Of a stretch of DNA of 64,000 nucleotides, positions 18,544 through 26,858 are shown in pieces. The translations under genes were made by a program, and so were the position numbers. Numbering within the stretch: the first letter of the stretch is position 1; every line of letters starts with the position of its first letter. The notes under the pieces are model-generated. The model saw nothing but the letters and a program-made list of their open reading frames with translations. It made no database searches and was not told the DNA's origin. The stretch is from an uncultured bacterium (lineage in GTDB: Bacteria > Bacillota > Clostridia > Oscillospirales > Oscillospiraceae). Where the stretch lies: assembly GCA_947643715.1 (NCBI GenBank), contig CANRXB010000002.1, forward strand, positions 40,489-104,488, given 5' to 3'.

Positions 18544-18575
18544 GCTGGAGCAAGCGGCATAAAGCTTGCTCCAGC
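18544..18575 (-). terminator. Terminator of the tRNA-Thr/Tyr unit
   Basis: GCTGGAGCAAGC / GCTTGCTCCAGC with minus-strand T-run. Confidence 0.7.
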
Positions 18576-18576
18576 G

Positions 18577-18661
18577 TGGTGGAGGAGGATGGATTCGAAC
18601 CATCGAAGGCAAAGCCAGCAGATTTACAGTCTGTCCCCTTTGGCCACTTGGGTACTCCTCC
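18577..18661 (-). tRNA. tRNA-Tyr (GTA)
   Basis: Reverse complement GGAGGAGTACCCAAGTGGCCAAAGGGGACAGACTGTAAATCTGCTGGCTTTGCC...GGTTCGAATCCATCCTCCTCCACCA; long variable arm, encoded CCA. Confidence 0.95.
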
Positions 18662-18684
18662 GTACCGATCGGGCGGAAGTAAGG

Positions 18685-18760
18685 TGGAGCTGGTGGACGG
18701 ATTCGAACCCCCGACCTGCTGATTACAAATCAGCTGCTCTACCGGCTGAGCTACACCAGC
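18685..18760 (-). tRNA. tRNA-Thr (TGT)
   Basis: Reverse complement GCTGGTGTAGCTCAGCCGGTAGAGCAGCTGATTTGTAATCAGCAGGTCGGGGGTTCGAATCCGTCCACCAGCTCCA. Confidence 0.95.
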
Positions 18761-18898
18761 ACAGAAGCTTCCGCGTTCACAACGATGATTATTATAACAG
18801 CAAGGGAGGGACTTGTCAACAGTTTTTCGAAAAGAAATGAAAAAAGAGAGGGTTGAGTCAGAACGGCAGCATGGGATCCCCAGGGCCCGCGGGAAACG

Positions 18899-19054
18899 CG
18901 GTGCGACCTATGCCGGGGCGAACTGTACCCCGGCGACCCGTATTTCGAGTTGGACGGCCAGGCGGTGTGCGAGGACTGCCTGAGCCGGTATGCCCGGACC
19001 TATTTCGCCCACCGGCTGCGCCGGGTGGGCAGGAGAGAAAAGGAGACATCGTGA
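18899..19054 (+). other. Unlisted short zinc-ribbon reading frame (CxxC...CxxC), start codon unclear
   Basis: In-frame RCDLCRGELYPGDPYFELDGQAVCEDCLSRYARTYFAHRLRRVGRREKETS*; TGA overlaps the next GTG; no ATG/GTG/TTG between the in-frame stop at 18854 and the domain. Confidence 0.4.
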
Positions 19055-19311
19055 CACTGTACGAACTTTCACTGGAATATCAACAGACTGCGGCCGGCCT
19101 GCGCCGCCGCATCGTGGAATTGGAGCGCGCCAGCCGCGAGGCGGAGGACGACGACCGGCGGCTCCAGCTAGAGGGGCGCATCCGGCCCCTGCGCTCCATG
19201 TATCGGGACGTGCGGGCCGTGGCCCGCCACCTGGAGCACTACTACGAGAAGCATGTCCCCCGGCGCTGTGCCGGGAAGAGCGTCCTTACGGACCACAGAA
19301 GGAGGGCTTGA
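19051..19311 (+). CDS. Small coiled-coil protein, hypothetical
   Basis: GTG start (VTLYELSLEYQQTAAGLRRRIVELERASREAEDDDRRLQLEGRI); coupled to the zinc-ribbon frame and the sigma-like gene. Confidence 0.6.
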   Translation: MTLYELSLEYQQTAAGLRRRIVELERASREAEDDDRRLQLEGRIRPLRSMYRDVRAVARHLEHYYEKHVPRRCAGKSVLTDHRRRA

Positions 19312-19314
19312 ACG

Positions 19315-19632
19315 ATGCGTACTGTTTCTTATGACAACACCTTCGGCATGGTGGACCTGGCGGTATACACCGAGCTGATGGCCCAGGACAACAAAGATCA
19401 GATCAACCGCCTGAAGCGCAACCTCACTCACGCCCTGCGCCAAGACGTGACCGAGCGCCAGCGGGAGTACATGATCCTCTACTACGGCCGGAACATGAGC
19501 ATGGAGGCCATCGCCCAACGATTCGGGGTGAACAAGTCCACCGTGTCCCGCACACTGAAGCGGGGCCGGCAACGGTTGTACCGCTGCCTGCGCTACGGCG
19601 CGGCCAACCTTCTGGAGCAGGCCGAGAGTTAA
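19315..19632 (+). CDS. Sigma-70 region 4-like small regulator
   Basis: LRQDVTERQREYMILYYGRNMSMEAIAQRFGVNKSTVSRTLKRGRQRLYRCL. Confidence 0.8.
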   Translation: MRTVSYDNTFGMVDLAVYTELMAQDNKDQINRLKRNLTHALRQDVTERQREYMILYYGRNMSMEAIAQRFGVNKSTVSRTLKRGRQRLYRCLRYGAANLLEQAES

Positions 19633-19723
19633 TCATTTTAAGTGTTGAAAACCGGCCCCACCTGTGATATGATTCCAAGCACGGCCCGGAGACGGGCCCA
19701 TTTTGAAAAGCCGAGGTCATATC

Positions 19724-20398
19724 ATGGACTATAAAGGGGTATTTTTCGACTTTGACTACACTTTGGGGGATTCCACCCTGGGCATCGCCGAAGGTTACCG
19801 TCTGGGCTTCACCGCCCTGGGGCTGGACCCGCCCACCATGGAACAGGTACGGCCCACCATCGGCCTCACCCTGGCAGACGGTTACTCCCTCATCACCGGC
19901 GACCACGACCGGGCGCGGCAGGAGGCGTTCTGCCACACCTTCAAGCACACGGTGGGTGTGAAGGGGGACGGCCCGGGCCGGGCGCTGATGATCGAAGGCA
20001 CGAAGTTCTTCCCCGGCGCGGCGGAGCTGCTCCGGGCGCTGAAGGAGTCAGGCGTGCGCACGGCCATCGTGTCCACCAAGCCCGGTGAGACCATCCGGCA
20101 GATCTTCGCCCACCAGGAGCTGGAGGAGCTGCTGGACCTGGTCATCGGCGGGGACGAGGTCTACCACGCCAAGCCCCACCCGGAGGGGCTGCACCTGGCC
20201 CTGGAGCGGCTGGGCCTGGGGCCGGAACGGGTGCTGTTCTGCGGCGACACGGTGATCGACGCCGCCACCGCTCAGGCGGGCGGCTGCCGGTTCTGCGCGG
20301 TGCTCAACGGCACCACCAGAGCCTCCGCCTTCGAGCGTTTCCCCTGTGTACATATCGCGAACGATCTGGCCGACCTGAAAGACTGGCTCAAGGTATGA
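19724..20398 (+). CDS. HAD-family hydrolase (phosphoglycolate phosphatase-like)
   Basis: FFDFDYTLGDST, AIVSTKPGETIRQIF, HAKPHPEG, VLFCGDTVIDAATAQAGG. Confidence 0.85.
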   Translation: MDYKGVFFDFDYTLGDSTLGIAEGYRLGFTALGLDPPTMEQVRPTIGLTLADGYSLITGDHDRARQEAFCHTFKHTVGVKGDGPGRALMIEGTKFFPGAAELLRALKESGVRTAIVSTKPGETIRQIFAHQELEELLDLVIGGDEVYHAKPHPEGLHLALERLGLGPERVLFCGDTVIDAATAQAGGCRFCAVLNGTTRASAFERFPCVHIANDLADLKDWLKV

Positions 20399-20450
20399 AC
20401 GACGCCTCGAACCGTCCAACAGGTCAAGAACGGACGTCCCGTCTCATGAG

Positions 20451-20480
20451 GAGCGGCGCAGCCTTCCGGCTGCGCCGCTC
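20451..20480. terminator. Terminator hairpin
   Basis: GAGCGGCGCAGCC ttcc GGCTGCGCCGCTC TTTT. Confidence 0.75.
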
Positions 20481-20524
20481 TTTTCTCGTCCGGGCCTCGC
20501 AGGGACCGCCCCTGCCGCTCGCCC

Positions 20525-21025
20525 TCACTCCAGGGACAGCGTGGAGATGACCTCCCTGCCGTCCATCTCTCCGGTCTCCCGGAAGCCGAACGACTGGTAG
20601 AGCGTCCTTGCGGCAGCATTCTCCGGCTCATAGGACAGCCAGCAGCGCTCCGCCTTTCCACAGGGCATGGTCCGGATGAACGCCAGCGCCAGCTCCATGG
20701 CGCTTTTGCCCAACCCCCGGCCCTGATAGCGCTCATCGATCATCAGCCGCCACAGGCAGTAGTTCCCGGCGGCGATCTTGGGCGCGTCCTCCCAATCGGT
20801 GCAGTCATAGCCGATCATGAGGAAACCCACCGGCGCCTCGCCGTCGTATACCCCGAAGGGGAGGACGTGCCCCCCTGCCGCCAGGGTGGTGTATGCTTCC
20901 AGGATGCTGACGGTATTGGAGGCTACGAACTCCCGCTGGTCCTCCCTCACCTGGAGCTCCACCAGCTCCCAGACGTTCTTCCCATCCACCTTCCTGAGAT
21001 GGATCTGCGCGTCATTTTTGTGCAT
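20525..21025 (-). CDS. GNAT acetyltransferase
   Basis: MHKNDAQIHLRKV...LWRLMIDERYQGRGLGKSAMELAL...AARTLYQSFGFRETGEM. Confidence 0.85.
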   Translation of the reverse strand: MHKNDAQIHLRKVDGKNVWELVELQVREDQREFVASNTVSILEAYTTLAAGGHVLPFGVYDGEAPVGFLMIGYDCTDWEDAPKIAAGNYCLWRLMIDERYQGRGLGKSAMELALAFIRTMPCGKAERCWLSYEPENAAARTLYQSFGFRETGEMDGREVISTLSLE

Positions 21026-23231
21026 AGTAGTTGATGAGGCACCCGGCCAGGATGATGTCCCGCTCCTCTCTGGCCAGTCCGGGCAGGGACAGGGTGACGG
21101 CCGTCTCCCCGCGCTCACGCAGGACGGTGGCGGTGAGCTGCTCCCCTTCCCCTTCCAGCAGGGTGCGCACGCCCGGGACATACACCCGGTCACCGGGCTG
21201 CAGATCCAGCTCCTCCAGCCCATCGGCCACGAAGGGCAGCATCCCCCAGTTCACCACGTTGGAGCGATAGCGCTTGGTGGCATACTCCCCGGCGATATTG
21301 GCGCAGCCCCCCAGCACCCGCTGGCAGGACGCGGCCTGCTCCCGGGCGGAGCCGTCCCCGGGCTTGAGGGCCATCACCAGAGAACCCAGGCCCGTGCGGG
21401 CGGGATCGCAGCCGCCCAGCGCCTGCCGCACCTCGGGGGCATCGGGGTCCGTCCGGCGCAGCCGCTCCACGGCCTGGATGGCCTTGGCCCTGGGGACGTA
21501 CTGCGGATCCTTCCGGCTCAGGGCGAACTCCGACAGCCGCAGCGGGTTGGAGCGGTAAGAGGAGGTCTCCCCGGAGGGGATCAGCTCGTCGGTGGTGGTC
21601 ACGGGGTCGTAGATAGCGGCGCACACGGTGAGCAGCAGATCGTCGGGCAGGGGGATCTGCTCCGGCCAGTCGGCGATGTTGGGCCCGAACACCAGCTCGG
21701 TGTCCGGCTGGGGCTTGCCCACGCCGAAATACACCCGGGACTCGTAGGCGGAGCTATCGTAGTTCCAATGCTCGTCCGGCCGGTCGGCGGGCACGTCGGG
21801 CAGCTCGTCCGCCCCGGTGAGCACACCGCCCATCCGTGCGGTGGCCGCGATGGACCTGGCGTCCATGAGGGCCACGTAAGAGATCTGCCCGTCCCCAGGC
21901 TTGGAGCCCTCCCGGTTGGGGAAATTGCGGGTGGAGTGGCGGATGGAGAAGGCCCCGTTGGCAGGCACGTCTCCCGCCCCGAAGCACGGCCCGCAGAAGC
22001 ACGAGCGCATGGACACGCCCGCCGCCATGAGCTGGGCCAGATAACCCTGCTTCGCCAGCTCCAGATCGATCGGCATGGACCCGGGATAGCAGGACAGCCA
22101 GAACGCGCCGGAGCCGATGGAGCAGCCCTTGAGGATCTCAGCGGCCCGTTTCAGGTTCTGATAGGTGCCGCCGGAGCACCCGGCGATGACGCCCTGATCC
22201 ACCCGGAACTGGCCGTCCACGATCTTGTCCACCAGGGACGCCGCGCCCTTCACGCCGAGCTGCTGCGCCGCGTCCACGTCCACCTGATGGAGCAGGTCGG
22301 CCATGTTGGCTTTGAACTCCCGGATGGTGTAGGCGTTGGAAGGGTGGAAGGGCAGGGCGATCATGGGCTCCACCTTGTCCAAGCTCACGGTCACGACGCC
22401 GTCATAGCGCGCGCCCTCGGCGGGCGCCATCTCGCGGTAGCTGTCCCCACGGCCCAGCAGGGATAGGGCAGTGCGGGTCTGCTCGTCCGTCTGCCACACG
22501 GAGGACAGGCAGGTGGTCTCAGTGGTCATCACGTCGATCCCCGCCCGCTGATCCATAGAGAGCGCGGCCACCCCCGGGCCGAAGAACTCCATGACGGCGT
22601 TCTTCACCGCTCCCGTCTTGAAGGTGGCCCCCACCAACGCCAGGGCGACGTCCTGGGGCCCCACGCCGGGCCGGGGCGCGCCGGTGAGATAGACGGCGAT
22701 CACCTTGGGCCATGGGATGTCATAGGTCTTTTTCAGGAGCTGCCGGGCCAGTTCCGGCCCGCCCTCGCCGATTGCCATACAGCCGTATGCGCCATAGCGG
22801 GTGTGGGAATCGGAGCCCAGCAGCATCTTGCCCGGGGCGGCATACCGCTCCCGCATATAGGAGTGGATGACCGCCTGGTGGGCGGGGACGAACTCACCGC
22901 CGTATCTCTTCGCGGCGGACAGGCCGAACACATGGTCGTCCTCATTGATGGTGCCTCCCACGGCGCACAGAGAGTTGTGGCAGTTGGTGAGCACGTAGGG
23001 CAGCGGGAACTCCTCCATGCCCGAGGCCCGGGCGGTCTGGATGATGCCCACATAGGTGATGTCGTGGGACGCCATGGCGTCGAATCGGATCGACAGGCGC
23101 TCCGCGCTGCCGGAGATATCATGGGCCTTGAGGATGGCATAGGCCATGGTCCCTTCCTTGCCCTCCGGTCCGGCGGCCGGGACGAAGCGGCCGCCTTGCC
23201 AGCGGACAGGGGCGTTGTTGATGGTGATCAT
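21012..23231 (-). CDS. Aconitase-family hydratase
   Basis: MLLGSDSHTRYGAYGCMAIGEGGPELA, FCGPCFGAGDVPANGAFSIRHSTRNFPNREGSK, SYVALMDARSIAATA. Confidence 0.85.
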   Translation of the reverse strand: MITINNAPVRWQGGRFVPAAGPEGKEGTMAYAILKAHDISGSAERLSIRFDAMASHDITYVGIIQTARASGMEEFPLPYVLTNCHNSLCAVGGTINEDDHVFGLSAAKRYGGEFVPAHQAVIHSYMRERYAAPGKMLLGSDSHTRYGAYGCMAIGEGGPELARQLLKKTYDIPWPKVIAVYLTGAPRPGVGPQDVALALVGATFKTGAVKNAVMEFFGPGVAALSMDQRAGIDVMTTETTCLSSVWQTDEQTRTALSLLGRGDSYREMAPAEGARYDGVVTVSLDKVEPMIALPFHPSNAYTIREFKANMADLLHQVDVDAAQQLGVKGAASLVDKIVDGQFRVDQGVIAGCSGGTYQNLKRAAEILKGCSIGSGAFWLSCYPGSMPIDLELAKQGYLAQLMAAGVSMRSCFCGPCFGAGDVPANGAFSIRHSTRNFPNREGSKPGDGQISYVALMDARSIAATARMGGVLTGADELPDVPADRPDEHWNYDSSAYESRVYFGVGKPQPDTELVFGPNIADWPEQIPLPDDLLLTVCAAIYDPVTTTDELIPSGETSSYRSNPLRLSEFALSRKDPQYVPRAKAIQAVERLRRTDPDAPEVRQALGGCDPARTGLGSLVMALKPGDGSAREQAASCQRVLGGCANIAGEYATKRYRSNVVNWGMLPFVADGLEELDLQPGDRVYVPGVRTLLEGEGEQLTATVLRERGETAVTLSLPGLAREERDIILAGCLINYYAQK

Positions 23232-23533
23232 TCTGTGTTCCCTCCCATGGACGGTTTGTCCCAGCATATCAGACCACGGCGGAAAATGCAAGACGGGCGG
23301 AGGATCTTGTGGCCGTCAAGCTGCACAACGATCCGGACGCCGCCGGGAGCACACAAGGCAAGGACAAGAGCGAGGGCGGCAGGCCCATAGGACCTGCTCA
23401 CCCTCCGTGGATGCGACACACGCTTTACAAAAGCCCGGCCGGCATGGTATAAATGGGGGAACACTCAGACCGATCTCCACACCCCGGGACGGCCGGACGC
23501 CGCCAGAAAGGTCTTAGAGAGAGGAGCGATCCC

Positions 23534-24001
23534 ATGTCCACCATCACCCTGCACCGCCCTGCGTTCGAGGAGCTGACCTTCCGCCAGGAGTTCCTGCGCG
23601 ACCCGGCGACCATGTCCTACAACCACGCCTATGGCGGGATCGTCCCTTTCCCCCGGGAGCGCTGGGCGGACTGGTATGGCCGGTGGGTGGAGGATGGGAC
23701 GGGGCGCCATTTCTATCGATACCTCCGCGACGATGCCCTGGGCGTGTTCGTGGGGGAAGCCGCCTATCATTTCGACGAGGACGCGTGCTTTTGCGATATC
23801 ATCGTTCCCGCCGCATACCGCGGGCGGGGATACGGCAGTCAGGGCTTGGCGTTGCTCTGCGAGGCGGCCAGAGCCAACGGCGTGGCGCGGCTCTGGGACG
23901 ATATCGCCATCGACGATCCGGCGGTACGCCTCTTCTTGCGCTCCGGCTTCCGGGAGGTGGAGCGGACCAAGGCATATATCCTGGTGGCGAAGGATCTGTG
24001 A
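23534..24001 (+). CDS. GNAT acetyltransferase
   Basis: IIVPAAYRGRGYGSQGLALLCEAARANG ... RLFLRSGFREVERTKAY. Confidence 0.85.
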   Translation: MSTITLHRPAFEELTFRQEFLRDPATMSYNHAYGGIVPFPRERWADWYGRWVEDGTGRHFYRYLRDDALGVFVGEAAYHFDEDACFCDIIVPAAYRGRGYGSQGLALLCEAARANGVARLWDDIAIDDPAVRLFLRSGFREVERTKAYILVAKDL

Positions 24002-24059
24002 GGGCCCGGTGGTACGGATCTTCGCCCACGGCCTGCCTCTCGATGCGCGGCCTGCCCCG

Positions 24060-24830
24060 TCACAGCGTCCGGAGCACGTCCGCTACCCGCTCGCAGCGGA
24101 CGGGGAAACGCGCTTTCAGCGCCGGGACCGCGTTCTCCATCAGGTATGGGCGTCCCGCCCGCTCCAGCATGGAGATATCGTTGAAGTTGTCCCCGAAGGC
24201 CATCACCTCGTCCAGCTCTACGCCCAAAGCGGCGCACAGCTTCTCCAGCCCTGTCCCCTTGTCCGCCAGCGTGAAGTCCAGCCAGACCTCGCCGGCCACC
24301 GCGGCATGGAAGGTCCCGCCCCACCGGGGGGCCAGGGCCGCCTCCATCTCCGCCGTCCCGGTGGGGCAGTAGGCGGACACCTTCACGATGTCCTCCGGCA
24401 CCTCCTCGAAGCGGTCCAGCACCACCGTGTTGTTGCCCACATAGTCCCGGACCAGTGGGACGATCTCCCCGTATCTGGGGCACAGGTAGCTGGTATCGGC
24501 GCCGGAGACCAGAGCCTCCAGCCCCGGGATGGACATGATGTCCCTGCACAGGGCCAGGCATCCCTCCCGGTCCATCACCGTTTTGCCCAGCACAGGGCCG
24601 GGGGCTCCGGGGCCGTACACCACCGCCCCGTTCTCACACAGGAACGGGACCCTGTCCGCCACCGGAGCGAACAGGCCCCGCAAGCTGGTGTACTGCCGTC
24701 CGCTGGCGGGGCAGAACAGTATGCCTTTTTCCTCCAGCCGCAGGATCTCATGGAAGATCTCTTCCGGTATGTCCGTGCCCCCATAGGGGAGCAGGGTGCC
24801 GTCGATATCGCTGGCGATGAGCCGGATCAT
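24060..24830 (-). CDS. Cof-type HAD hydrolase
   Basis: MIRLIASDIDGTLLPYG ... VMAFGDNFNDISMLERAGRPYLMENAVP. Confidence 0.9.
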   Translation of the reverse strand: MIRLIASDIDGTLLPYGGTDIPEEIFHEILRLEEKGILFCPASGRQYTSLRGLFAPVADRVPFLCENGAVVYGPGAPGPVLGKTVMDREGCLALCRDIMSIPGLEALVSGADTSYLCPRYGEIVPLVRDYVGNNTVVLDRFEEVPEDIVKVSAYCPTGTAEMEAALAPRWGGTFHAAVAGEVWLDFTLADKGTGLEKLCAALGVELDEVMAFGDNFNDISMLERAGRPYLMENAVPALKARFPVRCERVADVLRTL

Positions 24831-24850
24831 AGCGTCCTCTCCTATCTTTA

Positions 24851-26212
24851 CTATATCTCTTCCGTATCTGCCCTCCGCGAGAGGAGCAGACATGTCTCCA
24901 CATGCGCCGTCCGAGGGAACAGATCGACAGCCTCGGCCTTGACCGGCGCATAGCCTAGCGAGGTGAATCGCTTCACGTCCCGGGCCAGGGTGGCCGGATC
25001 GCAGGAGACGTATACCACCCGGTCCGGACCCATGCGGGCGATGGTCTCTATCACCTCCGCCGCCAGGCCCTTCCGGGGCGGATCCACCACCACCACATGC
25101 GGACGGACCCCTTCCGCCTCCAGCCGGAGCGCCAGATCCGCAGCATCGCCACACTGGAAACGGACCTTGTCCTCCAGGGCGTTGCGTCGGGCGTTCTCCT
25201 TCGCGTCCTCCACCGCCTGGGGCACCACCTCCACCCCCACGACCTGCCCGGCCCTCTCCGCCATCGTCAGGCTGATGGTCCCGATGCCGCAATACAGATC
25301 CACCACCGTCTCTGTCCCGGTGAGCGCGGCGAAGTCCAAGGCCCGCCGGTAGAGCACCTCGGTCTGATCCCGGTCCACCTGGAAAAAGGAGGGCACCGAC
25401 AGCCGGAACGTATGCCCGCACAATGTCTCCTCCAGCCAGTCCCTCCCCCAAAGGAGGCGGTACGCATCGCCCAGGATCACATTGGTCCGCCGGGTGTTGA
25501 CGGACAGCACCACCCCCACCAGCGTGGGGGCTGCGCGGCGCAGGGCGTCCACGAGCTGCTCCTCATGGGGCAGCTTCCTGCCGTTCACCACCAGGCAGCA
25601 TAGCGCTTCCCCCGCGGAATCGGTGCGCAAGAACAGGTGCCGTATCAGCCCCTTCCCCGTCCTCTCGTCGTAGGCCGGTACACGGAACCGTCCCATCCAG
25701 TCCTTGACCGCATCCCGGCACACCGTGTCCAGCTTCGGCTGGAGCAGACAATCGGCCACGTCCACCACCTGGTGTGTCCGGCCTTGATAATAGCCGATGG
25801 CTCCGTCCGCCACAGGGAACTGCACCTTGTTTCGATAACGTTCCGTATTTTCCGCCCCATAAATCACAGGAACGCAGATGTCCACGCCACCGATACGCCG
25901 CAGCGCATCCTCCACCCGCTGCCTTTTGGCCTCCAGTTCCTCCTCATAGGCCATGTGCCGGAACTGGCAGCCGCCGCAGCGGCCGTAATAGGGGCAGTCC
26001 GGCTCGATGCGGGCCGGGGACGGCTCCAGCAGCCGCTCTATATGGCCCCAGGCCGCGTTGTGGCCGATGTGCTCGATGGCCACCTCCACCCGCTCGCCCC
26101 GCAGCGCGCCTTTGACGAACACCGCCATACCGCCGATACGGGCGACCCCCTCGCCGCCGCTGGCGAAGCCCTCGATGGAAGCGGGATAGACCTTCCCTTC
26201 CTCCAGCATCAC
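24851..26212 (-). CDS. rlmD: 23S rRNA (uracil)-C5-methyltransferase, RlmD/RumA-like
   Basis: TRAM-like N-terminus, CPYYGRCGGCQFRH cluster motif, VVDLYCGIGTISLTMAERAGQVVGVE, VVVDPPRKGL, VYVSCDPATLARD. Confidence 0.9.
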   Translation of the reverse strand: MMLEEGKVYPASIEGFASGGEGVARIGGMAVFVKGALRGERVEVAIEHIGHNAAWGHIERLLEPSPARIEPDCPYYGRCGGCQFRHMAYEEELEAKRQRVEDALRRIGGVDICVPVIYGAENTERYRNKVQFPVADGAIGYYQGRTHQVVDVADCLLQPKLDTVCRDAVKDWMGRFRVPAYDERTGKGLIRHLFLRTDSAGEALCCLVVNGRKLPHEEQLVDALRRAAPTLVGVVLSVNTRRTNVILGDAYRLLWGRDWLEETLCGHTFRLSVPSFFQVDRDQTEVLYRRALDFAALTGTETVVDLYCGIGTISLTMAERAGQVVGVEVVPQAVEDAKENARRNALEDKVRFQCGDAADLALRLEAEGVRPHVVVVDPPRKGLAAEVIETIARMGPDRVVYVSCDPATLARDVKRFTSLGYAPVKAEAVDLFPRTAHVETCLLLSRRADTEEI

Positions 26213-26790
26213 GTCTCAGCCCTCCCCTGCGCCTTGTGCAGCTTATGCAGCTCCTTCTTCCGGCGGTTGGAGAACCGGTCCTCCTCGCTGTACACACAGC
26301 CGCAGTACTTCTGCATGTACAGCCCCAGGGCCCGAGCCTCCTCCTGGCCCTCCTGGAAGCGGGGCCGGAAATCATAGGGGACGAACTCCACCGCATATCG
26401 CTCCCCCATCTTGGCCCCTATGGCACAGATGAGCTCCCGGTCCTGGTACGGAGACACCAACAAAGTGGTCGTGAACTGCTCGAACCCGTTCTCCGCGGCA
26501 TACCGGGCGGTCTGCTCCATACGGCAGGCGTAGCAGTACCCGCAGCGGTGGTCGCTGTCCCCGGCCACGGCGGCGGTGAACTGCCGCAGACCGTAGACGT
26601 CCTCTTCCCGGAGCTCCAGGCCGATGTCCTGGGCGTACCGGCGCAGCGTGTCCCGCCGGGCCTTGTATTCCAGGAAGGGATGGATATTAGTGTTGTACCA
26701 AAAACCGACAGGCTCCCGCCCCTCCTCCCGGAGCTGTTTGACACAGGCCACGGAGCAGGGCGCACAGCAGATATGGAGCAGGATGCTCAT
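26209..26790 (-). CDS. queH: Epoxyqueuosine reductase QueH
   Basis: LLHICCAPCSVACVKQL, FWYNTNIHPFLEYKARRDTLRRYA, RCGYCYACRMEQTA, KYCGCVYSEEDRF. Confidence 0.9.
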   Translation of the reverse strand: MSILLHICCAPCSVACVKQLREEGREPVGFWYNTNIHPFLEYKARRDTLRRYAQDIGLELREEDVYGLRQFTAAVAGDSDHRCGYCYACRMEQTARYAAENGFEQFTTTLLVSPYQDRELICAIGAKMGERYAVEFVPYDFRPRFQEGQEEARALGLYMQKYCGCVYSEEDRFSNRRKKELHKLHKAQGRAET

Positions 26791-26822
26791 GAGCGGTCCT
26801 CCTTTTCATCACGATAGACAAG

Positions 26823-26852
26823 GCAGCCAAGACCGGAAGGGGTCTTGGCTGC
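26823..26852 (-). terminator. Hairpin downstream of the S41 peptidase gene
   Basis: GCAGCCAAGACC / GGTCTTGGCTGC. Confidence 0.55.
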
Positions 26853-26858
26853 GAAAGG

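Noticed and set aside
18577-18760. tRNA pair as an integration site for a nearby element
   Set aside because: No integrase or duplicated tRNA 3' end seen next to it.
17056-18840. 594-aa plus-strand ORF
   Set aside because: Runs antisense through an alpha/beta hydrolase gene, a terminator and two tRNAs; not a plausible protein.
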